Source of the DNA: Agrocybe praecox
Lineage: Eukaryota > Basidiomycota > Agaricomycetes > Agaricales > Agrocybaceae
NCBI GenBank assembly: GCA_964017145.1
Contig: OZ024846.1
Span: forward strand, 2,170,001 to 2,234,000
DNA: 64,000 nt
Direction: 5' to 3'
Part shown: positions 26,182 to 37,974 of the stretch, in pieces
How the letters are laid out: every line of letters starts with the position of its first letter
Position numbering within the stretch: the stretch's first letter is position 1
Position numbers and translations under genes: made by a program
The notes under the pieces: model-generated
Seen by the model: only the letters and a program-made list of their open reading frames with translations
Told to the model about the DNA's origin: nothing
The model's database searches: none

Positions 26182-29100
26182 GTGAGTGGCTGTGGTGGAG
26201 CGGGGAAGACTGCCGCGTTCTCTTGTCTTTGTTTTGTACCTACCACATTCAACAATCTGGCGCTCCCTCAGAGTCCCAAGCAGGGGCTCGCTGCTAAAGT
26301 CGGTGCGTTCATAAGATTCAAACGCTCTGCTCGTCGAAGCACGGATCCCAGCGACGGCCGACCTACTAGTCTTCTTCTCGACACCGCCAGTTTGCCCGTC
26401 CGAGCATCGCCTGTTTCCTCACTTGCCCCGCTGCCACAACAAGAATCAACAACACCCTCTTCCCAACCACCTATGCTCCAGCCACAAACTCAGTACAGTT
26501 CAAAGCCAAATCTAAAGACCTGGTGGAAACCCTTCGCTCTCAACACAAAGCCCAAGAAAGATGTCTTCGAGGGGCCATACAGGGGTTTGCCGCTCCTTTT
26601 GACTTGCTCCGAGCCCTTGCTGACCGCCGGCATTACTTTACAGCACACGACGATGCGGAACATCCAGTTTTCGGGAAACCGCTGAAGGAAAGTCTCAAAT
26701 ACGCCAGTGTTCAGATATCTACTGCGAATGCAAATGGCGATTTGTATGTGTGGGGGCATATTCCTGTCGTCGTGGCTAAATGGTGCGTCTGCGCTTTTTC
26801 TGGTCCAAACTTGAGCTCTTCTTGACCTCGCCGAGAAGTGGGTTGTATCTGAAAGAACATGGTGCGTCACCTCTTCACCCCGTAGCTTGACCTTGGAGGT
26901 CTCTAAGCCTTCTCTCCATTAGCCACCGAAGTTCCAGGGACATTCCGCGTCAACGGCTCCAACAAACGTATGCGCGACCTCCAAGCTTCCTTCGAGTCTC
27001 CACCTCGCGTACGACTATTTTTGCTATCCTAATGTTTAAACTTTAACAGAGACTAACATGATCTGTCTTTCTCGTTTTCTCCATTCAGTACGGCAAATCC
27101 CTCGATTGGAAGCAGGAGAACTACACCACCCATGATGTAGCCAGTGTGTTCCGGAGATATTTAACTCAAATGCCGGTATGTACCCTTCATCCACGAGATG
27201 TATATACGTTCTCTAAAGCGTTGTAACAGGAGCCAGTTATACCCCATGATATGTACCACTATGTGCGCATTCCTTCCTTCGATGACTCGACGTAACTGTA
27301 CTTATTGATTATTCTTCTAGTTCCGCGATGCATTGGGTATGGAATAATGTTTCTCATGTAAACTCTTACTGTACCTAAGCATTCTTCTACAGCAAAACAA
27401 CCATTCAACCAAGAGGAAGTCATCACAACATATAAATCTCTCATTCGCAGAATGCCGAGGCCAAATCAATATCTACTCTTATACGTTCTCGACCTATTAT
27501 CCGTTTTTGCACGAAAAAGCGAGAAGAACTTGATGACGGCTACCAGTACGTTTCCTTATTGTGAGCGCTAAAACAGACCATTTGAATTTCTTTCTCTTTA
27601 GACCTCGCTGTGATATTCCGTCCTGGACTTATATCGCATCCTCAGCACGAAATGTCACCTCAAGAGCATGCGTTAAGTCAGAAAGTGCTAGAATTTCTGA
27701 TAGCCCAACAAGATTGGTTCATGCTCGATATCTCACCTCCACCAGGGAGCAGTGTCACGACATTTGAAGGGGCAGGTGGTGGACCAAGTACTGGAGGAGG
27801 AGGATCAGGTGGTGGAGGTCCAGGAGGTGGAGGAAAATGGCGTGAAGGAACTTCAACCCCTACTCGAAGGGGCACAGGCGGATCCGTAGAGAACACGTCT
27901 GGAGGGGCAACACCACCTGCAAATACATCTGGCGCGTGGCATACGCATCATAATAGCGTAGAAGCAGGACCATCTAATCCTCATTCGGACAGGCCTTCGA
28001 AACAGAGGAAAGACGTCAGCGGATCCAGAGGGGCGTTACCGGAATCGCCTGTAATAATCCCAACTTGGAGCGAAGGCTCACAGAATCGGCGTTCAGTGCA
28101 GCGATCACAGTCTTCACATTCGCCTACGGCGCCTGATAATTTGAACATGGGATGGAGCTCAAGGTCACAGGCACAACCGCCACCCTTACATCAATCCTCG
28201 CAGTCGTATTCTCATCCTGGACAAGGACAATGGACGGAACATGTTAGGTCAAGGTCAACCTCAACCGCTACGACACCGCATTCATCTTTACCGCCTTCAC
28301 CTGTCTCACCTTCATCCCCTTCGAATCAGCAACAGTCGAGCTGGGTGCCTACGCATACTGTGGCGCAGTCACCTCCATTATTAGATAGTCATAGTCAGCA
28401 ACAACCCCAGCAGAAACGCCCTCGACCAATACATTCTGCTACGCAGCCGCTTCCTAATAATAATACTAGTGCAGGCAGCAATGGACCTATCCATTATCGA
28501 TTTTCGCACAATCAATCACAATCTCACACCCATCATCATCCGCACGAACCTTCTCCGCTAGCTATTCATAACCCACTCGCCCCTGTCCCTTCATCGCCCC
28601 TCGGTTCTGGCTCGTCAGCAGACGTGGATGAAATGATGGTTATTCCATCTTCAAGATCGGATGATGGGGGGGAGGTTCCGTCGCATGTTGGGGGTGCGTG
28701 GAAGCTGATATCGAGGTCACAGGTGCCCCAGCCACTTCCAATTTATGGCCCCGGAGGCGATAGAGGAGGTGGTGGTGGCAGTGGTTTTATTTCTCTGGGG
28801 AAGAAGGATAAGGCTTTGAAAGCTTCAAGGAGAAGGACGGCGATTGATCCTAGTGGTGCGTGTGCCAGAATTGTATATTCTTTTTCTCACAACTAACCTC
28901 TACTCTTTCTCCTTTGCGTCATAGAATTGAGAATACCAGGTCAGGAAAATAGTTCCGAGAATGGGAACGGGTCGACAGTGCTCGCCGAGCAAGGTGCCAC
29001 TGTTATACGCAGTCGGACTCTTCCATCGAGGAGAAAGGGTGTAAACACGAGTGAGGATGAAGAATTGTCATCGGCATTGGGCGATAAGGAGAACAGTAAT

Positions 29101-29211
29101 CTGTCAAATCGACCATCGACTAATGGTCATGGGTATACGGGAAGGAGGGTATTGAAGAAACAGCGCAGGACTTCAGGGAACGTTGTCCAAGTTGCCGCTG
29201 TGGCTTCTTGA
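26182..29211 (+). CDS. Sac7-type RhoGAP (5' end unresolved)
   Basis: This is a GTPase-activating protein for Rho GTPases, acting on cell-wall and actin signalling by analogy with yeast Sac7/Bag7. A leading segment, FAAPFDLLRALADRRHYF, then ESLKYASVQISTANANGDLY, precedes the RhoGAP domain: CGLYLKEH, EVPGTFRVNGSNKRMRDL (the arginine finger lies in GTFRVNGS), DWKQENYTTHDVASVFRRYL, QMPEPVIPHDMY, and NLMTATNLAVIFRPGL. At least eight exons join cleanly from about 26550 on. A long Ser/Pro/Gln/Gly-rich disordered tail follows, with a last intron at about 28857-28923 and the stop at 29209-29211. The N-terminal part is odd. The serine/proline-rich frame at about 26250-26460 and the conserved frame from about 26460 differ by one register with no good intron between them, and no ATG occurs between the upstream gene's stop and 26470. 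Confidence 0.85.
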
Positions 29212-30761
29212 TGATGCTGAAGTCAGGCAGCCCTCACTTTGATCTTGGACTGGTCTTCGTCTTCGTTCCTCTCCGCCCCAAAGACGCCTATATGCCGGAA
29301 ACCTCATATCCTTGGTTCGGACTATCTTATACTCAATTTCTATTATCACCGTCATTCCTGGGTGCTTGCTTTCGATCATTTTCTTCTAATCTTTACCAAT
29401 TTCTTTGACCACGACTACGCCACAGCATACGATATTCGACATCATCCTTTTGCTTTTTCATGCATACGACGGCATACGAATCCAACATTTCGATTCTTTC
29501 TCCCGCATATACACGACTTGGGGTAAATTTCGTCGATTATACAACCAACAGCATACAACGCTCATATACCGCACAGACACATCTTTCATGATTAACGACT
29601 TTTACTTCTCGCACTCTTCGTTTCGTTTATTCATTCACATTGTAAACTATATGCAGCTTTTCTTTCATGACTGTACATTTAGAGCGAGTCTTGTATTTTT
29701 TATTTCCTTTTTTCTTTCTTTTTCCGTTTCGTGACTTTTTCTTTCTTGTTCCTTTTTTTTGAACCTTTCTTTATCTTTAGGTACGAATTATATGATTCCG
29801 ATAAGGTATGACCATGACATGACAATTTAACATGCAGAAGGGTGTTCTGTTCCCTCTGCTTAATGAGTAAGTAATATTCTGTAGCCATTTTCTTCGGTTT
29901 GTTTTTTCTCCCGTAGTATAAGTAGACCTCCATCCAGATACCAGCAACCTTAATTCTTTACCAGGACTTTCGAAGTAGTAGTACATAGATAATAATTTTC
30001 AAAATCATCATTGGCATTGGACACCTCAAGGACACCCACCCGCATTGATGAAGCCTAATTAGTGTGACGCGGAAGACGCGACGGACGCGACGCGATCACT
30101 TCTGCTTGCGCTTAAACTTTTTAGGCATTGAAAGCCTAAACTTCCCTTACCGACATTTTTTTTTGTTGACAATTGAAGATTTGTCTACGGAAAATTTTCA
30201 GTGAGGTAAGAAATTGGAACGTCTGGTTGGCTGCGTTTTTTTTGGTGGCCTGCGAAAAGTATAAGTATGTTCTTGGCCCAGTGATTAAAATTAGACTCCG
30301 ACAAACAAGATGTGACCGCGTTCCCGAGTGGCCCAATTGAGTCACCTTTCGTCCTTATATTTCATCCACAACTCAGACCTTCTAAGCATACTCAAATTTT
30401 TTCTTGTCCTTTTCCCTTCATTAAACCGAACCTGCGTAGAAGAACATATTCTGAAGAAGTCCCAGTGTCGGAACGACCGTGTATGTGTGTGCAAAAGAGT
30501 ATCTTTGTTGCTCGTGAGCCCACATTTGTTCCACTCAAATCCCACTGGTTTTTTTACGGCATATACTCAAATCCCAGTACATGGTCTTAGTTCTGTCGCC
30601 ACTTTTATCTAGAAGACATTTTCTTTCTCGATAACTTCCAGCCCACACCGGCAAGTTTTTGCCTTTCAAACGAATATTTCGTTCAACGCGTGCCGCTCCC
30701 ACCTGCGTTCTGTACCATCACAAAGTCGTTAGAGGAGTTTAAGGGAACCTGAAGGATACGG
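29212..30761. other. 1.5 kb intergenic region, T-rich 3' flank then promoter
   Basis: The first 700 bases are pyrimidine-rich with long T runs (about 29690-29765) and fit a 3' UTR and termination region of the RhoGAP gene. Overlapping open frames here are artefacts of that composition. From about 30050 the sequence becomes mixed, and the last 200 bases before the ATG at 30762 form the promoter and leader of the RBR ligase gene. A stretch rich in GACGCGACGCGA occurs near 30070-30095. No gene was found. Confidence 0.45.
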
Positions 30762-33700
30762 ATGGCTACTGCTACTGCTGCCGCTAGAGCAGCAGGTCCG
30801 AAACACGCATTCTCAGATGAAGTCATCGAAATCGAATCCTCACCTGAACCTGTGCCATTGCCTGTGCCTCGATCATGCGAGGCATTAAAGGCACGCAATG
30901 CAGCAGGTGGCTCGTCTAAGGGGAAAGAGAAGGGAAAGGCCACTAGAAAGGCTGCCTCGTTTCCGGGGCCTGTCATTGAACTCACGGATTCAGACTCGGA
31001 CTCTGAGATGCAACACCCCCAATCCCATTCCCAACCTCAACCTCACCGTCAAACGCAAGCAAATCGTTCGGGTGGTAGTTCCCAGGCATTGCAGCCTGTA
31101 CCCATAGGCGTTTCGACGTCGCTAGAGAACATCCCCGGCCCTTCGTCAAAGAAGAGAAAGGTACCGGAGCCTGTCCCGCTCTTTCTGCAGTCACAAAGTG
31201 ACGAAGAGAACGAACCTCCGTTCCTGCGAACTGAGGATGGCGCTGCTCCCGTTATGCATCCTCGCAAGAGACCTCATAAAGCAGAAAACTCGGAAGAGCG
31301 CGTACAAGTCAAAGACAAAGGAAAAGGAAAAGCCAGAGCTCTAGACTCCGATGATGAAAGGGATCGGGATCCTGTATTTGCAGCAAAACCGTCCCCGAAT
31401 TTCTTTGATAACATAAAACATAACACTGAACAAAAGGCAAATGGCAGCGCCGCACCTCTCTTTCAAGACGTCAAAATTATACAACCTCTACGCCCCATTC
31501 CTGCTGCTACTGCGAATCCCAGGACCCTGACCTCTCCTGCTGATCCCTCGCCAATCGGTGCAGAAGCTGCATCTACATCTAATTCACAAACGATGGAGCA
31601 GCAACAGCCGCAACCACCACCCGCCTTCGACCCTGAGCCCGAACCAGCACCACCAGTCGATTCAATATCCCAAACCATCGCTCAAATTCTTGAGATTGTG
31701 CCAGATGTCGAGCCCGAATATCTTCTTGGTCTTGTGCACACACATTTGCCGAATTTTGCTGGACAGACTGTCGAGCACATTGTTGGCATCTTATTCGAGA
31801 CTGGGGATTATCCCAAAGTCGACCCTAGGAACAAAGGGAAGAGGAAGGCTTTGGATGAACCAGAGGGGGCTGGTGGCTCTAATAAGAGAGCGAAGACCGA
31901 GGAAAAAGAACCGGAAGTGGACTATGGGAGTGTCGATAGACCCTTCAGTGGTGGTCCTCATTATACCGATATGGCTTTGGTTAGTTTAAAACCTGTTTTC
32001 CCTGCTTTTGATTTTTGTATTTCATGATTCAGCCGGAACACATTTTGGTGGCTGATAGCCCCATTATTTTATGAGAATATGACACTCACGCTTGCGGTTT
32101 TCCACATTATAGATCCAACTACAAGCAAGCTTCCCGCTCATCCCGAAGCCCTACCTGCGGAAGATATTACAAGAGAAACGTGGCTTATATGCGCCAGCAC
32201 ACCTCGCGTTGATTGCCTCTGAACAAAGATTTATCGACTTGCACCGGGAGCGTGGCGGGGACATGCGGTACGAGGTATACGTACGAACATGCGGTCTACG
32301 TCCATATCATCAAAAATCGACGCCGTATATATATCACAAGGATAAGAAGAAGTTGGGAAATGTGGTTGATGAGGATTTTGTAAAAGAGCGGAGGTGGCTT
32401 CTGGACAGGGTGAGAGAGAAGGATCCAGATGAGGTGAGGAGGGACGTTGGATTTGGTACGGGTCCGGAAGCTCAGGGGGATGCTTCTGTCGCTGGGACGT
32501 CGGGTAACGGGAAAGGGAAAGAACGAGCCGTGGAACCTGTCGATGAAGGACCTAATCCTGTTGAAGAAGGCTCAGGGATCGAGTGCCAGTGTTGTTTTTC
32601 AGAATACGCATTTGTGAGTGATCATCTCCTCTGTCCAAATTCCTATGGTCTTTCATGACTATTGGAGCTTGACATTAATTATACCTACTAATACCTCGCT
32701 TTCAGGACGACATGGTCCAATGCCCCGAAGCGCACTTATTCTGTTCCTCCTGCGTATCGCAATACGCAGCAACGAAACTCGGCGAACACGATACACGCAT
32801 TGTGTGCATGCACTCTTCTGGGTGTTCTCTCCCATTTCCAGTTTCGGAACTTCGAAGAATCCTTTCGCCTAAGCTCATGTCCTTGTTTGAGCGGGTGCAG
32901 CAGCAGAAAGAGCTCGAAGCGGCTGGTTTGGAGGGGTTGGAAGAGTGTCCTTTTTGCGATTGGAAGTGTGTTTTGGAAGTCTCGAAGGAGGAGGAAAAGC
33001 TTTTCAGATGTGGGAATGAGGAAGGCGGGTGTGGTGTTGTGAGTTGTAGGAGTTGTAAAAAGAAGGTAGGCTCCTAGTTTTTCTTTTTTCTTGATCAATT
33101 CGAATTTGTGCTGAATATGTCCTTGTCTTTGTTTCCAGGATCACCTTCCAAAGAGCTGTAAAGGTACGAAATTCGATGCGTTATCAAAATATTGGGTGCC
33201 TTTATAATTATAATTTGTCCTACAGAAGTGGAAGAAGATAAGCTGCTCGATGGCCGACATGCTATTGAAGAAGCTATGAGTGAGTACTTTGTATGTTTTC
33301 ATATTTAAACAACTCATGTTTATTGATCATTCTTCAAGCCCGAGCGCTTATGCGGAACTGCCCTCAGTGCAATAAACGTTCGTATATACTTTTTTGTGCT
33401 CTATCTCACTTCTGTCGTCTAATATTGTTGCTATCAGCCTTCATCAAAGAACAAGGTGTAAGTAATCGTCTTGAAATGATTTTTTTTTGCATTTCGAACG
33501 TGTCTGAACAACGTTCGCAAACAGTGTAATAAAATGACATGCCCAAATTGTCGAACTCTTTCGTGCTATATTTGTAGGAAAGTTATCTCGGGATATGAAC
33601 ATTTCGATCAGGTATGTTTTTTTTTGCATTACTACTTAGGTGGCGTTTTTTTTTTCTTTCGAATATCAATGTTTTTACACACACACATGCAAACGTTTTA

Positions 33701-34886
33701 TCATCTCATTTCATGAAACCCACTGGGGCTAACTACTCCTTTTTAGACCCCAGCGGGCCATCCATCTACTTCAAGAGCGAACAAAGGCAAATGTCCGTTA
33801 TTTGATCATGTGGAAGAGCGTCATGCTGCAGAGGTGAGTCGATGGGTTTTCCTCTTCATTGCAGCATATATGGAAGGTCTTTATTTACACATGTGGTAGG
33901 TTAAAGCTGCCGCGGAAAAGGCGATGGAACAGTATAAACGCGACCATCCTGACGTGGACGAAAAAGATATCAAGGTCGACCTGCCCCCGCCTCCCCCCGC
34001 GCCTCCAGCTCCACGTGTCCCTGGCGGCGGTTGGCCAGGCGCAGGTCCCATTGGAAGGGTCGGTCTTGCAGCATTTCACCATTTACCACGGAATCATCAG
34101 AACATGGCGTATGGATTGCCTGCTCTTGCTGGTGGACCTGGTGGACATATGATGCATTTGGCACAACCAGTGGTACCACCTCCGATTCATGGACATCCTC
34201 TTCCACCTTTTCCTCCTCCTCATGCTCCTGCCCCTCGCGTTCGACAGACACGAGCGCAGCAACGAGCAGCACAAGCACAGCGTAGACAGGCAGAAAGACA
34301 GGCAGGATTGGTTGAGAGGATGCAAGAAGAGAGGAGAAGGCTCGATGAGCTGGAAGCACAGCTTCGACGCGAGCAGGAGCAGCAACGACAAGGTCAAATG
34401 CAACGAGTGCTTGAAAGACATCGGCAAGCGGAGGAGAGGGAACGAGAAAGGTTGCAGGCTGCATATCGTGAGATGGCAGAAGCGCATAGGAGGGATGCAG
34501 AAGCTCGAGCACAGGTCGATCGTGACATGAGACAAGCGGAAGCTCGAGCACAGGCAGAGCGTGATAGGAGACAGGCTGAAGCTCGACTCATGAACACGAG
34601 GTACCAAGAGGAAATGAGAGCACAGATGATGCAGAACCAACATCTGGAGATGCAGAGAAGGATGCAGCAGCAGCAGCATGAGCGGCAGGCTGCGATCGAT
34701 AGACAATTCCTCCAGTACAGAGCGAACGATGCTGCACAGAGGGCCGCCGCCGTACAGGCCCTTCACCACCATGCAGGTGGTCCTGTTCTGAGGGGAGCTG
34801 CTCCTCCTCCGAATGTAAATGTCCATGTCAACGTGGTACCTCCTATCAATCCTCCTCGAGCTGTGACAAGACGTTCCAAAAAATAG
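30762..34886 (+). CDS. RNF216-like RBR E3 ubiquitin ligase with CUE-like segment and coiled-coil tail
   Basis: This is a RING-between-RING ubiquitin ligase that transfers ubiquitin through a cysteine thioester. Ten exons (30762-31979, 32113-32613, 32706-33065, 33139-33163, 33226-33279, 33339-33377, 33438-33457, 33525-33611, 33747-33833, 33900-34886) total 3378 nt, 1125 residues, all in phase. The N-terminus is disordered with short acidic, SUMO-interaction-like patches (VIEIESSPEP, VIELTDSDSDSE). A helical CUE/UBA-like segment (SISQTIAQILEIVPDVEPEY) precedes the RBR: IECQCCFSEYAF with CPEAHLFCSSC (RING1), ECPFCDWKCV with CGVVSCRSCKKK (IBR), and NCPQCNKPFIKEQGCNKMTC then CRTLSCYICRK (RING2, the likely catalytic Cys in GCNKMTC). 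The end is a 150-residue Arg/Glu/Gln/Ala-rich coiled coil with internal repeats of EARAQ-type units and a basic end. The RBR order matches RNF216/TRIAD3. Confidence 0.92.
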
Positions 34887-35087
34887 CCTTTACTCTATTA
34901 TGATAATATTCATAGCATGTACATTATAAATTAGATTATATCTCACATTATATTTTAATTCGCTCAACTCTTACTAAATGGCGTGCGGACTTATATTTTA
35001 ACAATCGACTATCATTGTTTATTTGGTCTGTTCTAAGAGAGTAGATTGCGGAGCTGATAAACCTACCAACCTTTCCTCTATACTACG

Positions 35088-36361
35088 ATGTCCACTTTTG
35101 CCAAGGCGACCTTCAATGCCTCTGTTTATGCTGCATCGCGCCCAACATATCCTGCTCAACTATTCGAGCATATTTTCTCGTTCCATGGGAAGGGTGATAA
35201 CCCAAAAGCACAATGGAACCGCGCTGTTGATGTAGGATGTGGAACTGGTACTGTCAAACACGCTCATATGTGTTCATCGAGACCGTTGTGAACTTGCTGT
35301 GCCCAGGTCAAGCAACAAAACGCTTGAAGCCCTTCAAGGAGGTCATAGGCGTTGATCCATCTCTTGGAATGCTCGACAAAGCGAAAAAGCACATCCTTGA
35401 TTCGACCACCGGCAAAGTCGGAGACGAGACCACTTACCGATTTGTTCAAGGTTCCGCAGAGGACTTGAGTAAAGCCATACCAGAGGATGAAACCTTAGAC
35501 CTCATTGTCGCAGGTACATTTGTCTTGAGATTTCTGCAGCATGAGTACACAGCTTAACTGAGTCCCTGCCTAAAGCCCAAGCTGCTCATTGGTTTGATTG
35601 GAGCAAAGTATGGCCAGAAACCAGTCGTGTCCTTCGTCCTGGTGGAACAGCTGCGTTTTGGGTACGTTCCAGTCCAGTGCCTATTCATTCAATGTTATGA
35701 TCTCCCAAGTAGATTTATGGCGAATTCCGACTCCCTCAATTTCCTGCACTCGGTCCTAAAATCACAGATTACGCACAGGGCTCCGACCAGCTTACGAGCC
35801 TAGGCCCATACTTTCAGCGACCAGGGAGGACTATATTGGAGCGGCATCTGGTGGATGTCCCCGAGCCAGCCGAGGTATTGAAAGAGAGTCGTTTAACATC
35901 ATTGGAAAGGGTGTACTTTTGTGGTAAGCTCATCGGATCTTAATGTAGTCCACAAATAATTATTGTCATTTTGTGCAGGTGACGACGTGCCATCTTTCAT
36001 ACCGAAATCACAAGCACAAATACTTCCAGTAATAATGCGTACAGAAATGCGCTGGAGGGATCTTCTAGCCTACTTCCGCACCTGGAGTTCTCTACTCACA
36101 TACCATGAGAAGTTTCCCGAAGATTTAAAAAGGGAGGAAGATCAAAGGTTCTTAGCAGCAGACCTTCGCCAACTTGAAGATGCCCCCGAACCTGCTAGTG
36201 AGGCCGAGAAATCTGAACTGCGGGGAGGCGATATCTCTATTCGCTTCTGGAAAGATTTGAGGGAAGGAGCATTAGAAAACTCTCCTGGTGCAGACGTTAG
36301 CGCGAATGGAAGGGTGCTGGTAGAGTGGCCTTTGGCATTGTTGATGACGAAAAAGATATAA
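35088..36361 (+). CDS. Class I SAM-dependent methyltransferase (trans-aconitate/Crg1-like)
   Basis: This is a small-molecule methyltransferase using S-adenosylmethionine. Five exons (35088-35247, 35307-35513, 35576-35661, 35713-35923, 35979-36361) total 1047 nt, 348 residues, in phase. The N-terminus FNASVYAASRPTYPAQLFEH is the type found before the fold in Crg1/trans-aconitate methyltransferase relatives. Motif I is AVDVGCGTGQAT, the acidic strand-2 end is VIGVDPSLGML, and the later motif AAHWFDW plus RVLRPGGTAAFW (motif III region) complete the binding fold. The substrate is unknown; these relatives methylate carboxylates or small toxins. The gene starts 200 bp after the RBR ligase stop on the same strand. 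No truncation is seen. Confidence 0.88.
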
Positions 36362-36720
36362 GAAATTAGGTATGCGATATACGCAGTAATTCTAACAGCC
36401 CCCCTCTCTGACATTTCTTATGACTAGAATGAAGTGGACGTCACCATATATACACATCGCCTGCTCTCACGGCACAGGACCGTAGCAGGGCTATAGTCCG
36501 ACCACAGGACACGAATCTCTACGAGTTTTAGATCTATTCTTACTACTGCGGAAACTATCTTATCAATGCCTCAATTTTCTTCAAACCGTTCTCGTCGGGT
36601 GCATTAGAAAACCTCGTCGAATTCGACATTAACAGACACATGTTTCTTGACCATACTACTAATTCCTGAGATAAATTTTTCGCGCAAGATCGCCAGTGTG
36701 CCTTCTAATCTCTTCTAGTC
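36362..36720. other. Short intergenic stretch before the duplicated region
   Basis: This is downstream flank of the methyltransferase gene; no gene or repeat was recognised. The duplicated sequence shared with about 44900 begins just after it, near ACTTGAAGTC at about 36750. Confidence 0.4.
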
Positions 36721-36946
36721 CATCGTGATCTCGGAAGCGCTCTCAGAGTACTTGAAGTCACGCACCGAGATTCGAGATGATACATGCACAGCTATACAGG
36801 TCTATATTTCCAGCGTCCCAACAATTTCAAGCGCATGCGTGCCGAGCACCACACCTGCCGTGTTATTGCAAATCAAACTACATCACAGGTTTCTTATTCC
36901 TCAACCTCAAGCGCTCCTTAACGCGTAACTCGCAACTGCCAGCATA

Positions 36947-37617
36947 ATGGTCTGGCATTCTACTAGCCTCTTCGTTCTATTTGTGACTTTGCCCAATCTG
37001 TATGGTGCTTTAAGCGGTATGTCTTCCCGTCGAACAGTGACACATTGTCGTTCACTAATATCCTTTTTCATGAAAAGCCAATGCTGCTGCAGTACACATT
37101 GTATGGTGTCCAACCAGAAATCCCTTCTGATGCTCTTTCTATTGAAAGACTTGGATCCACTAAATACTCAAACATCGGGCCTGGGATAACGGAGCGACGC
37201 GCTACCTAGTAGAACAGGTCTACACAGAACAAATATCTCATGTCCCAGAAGTGACACCCACTTTCACTAATGAACCCCCCACAATTCATCGCAGTGAGTG
37301 CAATGATTATGCTCCTACAAGGACAATCTAGTCATTCTACTTATTCTAACTATATTATATACAGTCACTCTCGAACAAGGTGCTTCCCACCTCCGCGTTG
37401 ATATCCCCTCAAGCCCAAGCACAGTTGGATAGCCAAGGGAACGTGGACCATGGCACTATAGCCCCAGTTCCAACTGCACAATGAACCCAGAGGAAAACAC
37501 GCGAATGAGTACAAGCGAACGTCCTTCTTTTACTACCGTGACGCTAACAACTACATGATACACTGGGTCGCTTTGCCTTACTCAACGATAACCGCGGCTC
37601 AACCTGCTGCCCTGTAG
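36947..37617 (+). pseudogene. Secreted-protein-like gene S1 (frameshifted copy)
   Basis: I do not recognise the family. The ATG at 36947 opens a hydrophobic signal-peptide-like start (MVWHSTSLFVLFVTLPNLYG, then ALS), an intron with a GTATGT donor follows, and exon 2 would encode a Tyr/Gly/Pro-containing protein including STKYSNIG. A one-base deletion near 37181-37190 (CTGGGATAACGG, against CTTGGAGGTAACGG in the copy at 45360) breaks the frame before the segment ATRYLVEQVYTEQ. A further one-base insertion near 37430 (GTTGGATAG) adds a second break. The copy at 45109 is undamaged at both sites but has a different lesion. The C-terminal part (SLAPYSTIT-like) is still readable in another frame. 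It lies on the plus strand, opposite to the next gene. Confidence 0.6.
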
Positions 37618-37974
37618 TAGCAGTTCGAAAGCTGATTGAATCAGCCAGCGACACTACGCTTTACCGTGTGAAATGAACTTGCAGTTCAAGGCTTAGAAAA
37701 GACACGTGGGAAATTTTTAGAGGCCAAACTTTATTGGCTGGTGGACTGGGCCAGTGACCAAGCTTCAAGATTAATACCGTTCTTTCCGTCGTAAATTAGA
37801 AATGAATGAATGTATGTATGTATGACAAAATAGATCAATACATTAAACCTATAAGAAAGAAAATGACATCCACTTGGGGAATATCGGAGCATACGGTGAC
37901 AACGGGAGAATACAAGTGATGAAGAAAATATTGATGGATACTAGCCCGTGCGCCGTGAACTTGGACAATCACTG

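Noticed and set aside
29208..29734. Overlapping plus-strand frames after the RhoGAP stop
   Set aside because: The T-rich 3' flank yields Phe/Leu/His-rich frames in all registers; there is no start context, domain or splice support.
34083..34826. Long antisense open frame (247 codons) in the RBR gene tail
   Set aside because: It mirrors the Arg/Glu/Gln/Ala repeat codons of the coiled coil; its Leu/Ser/Cys-rich translation has no motif or independent exon evidence.
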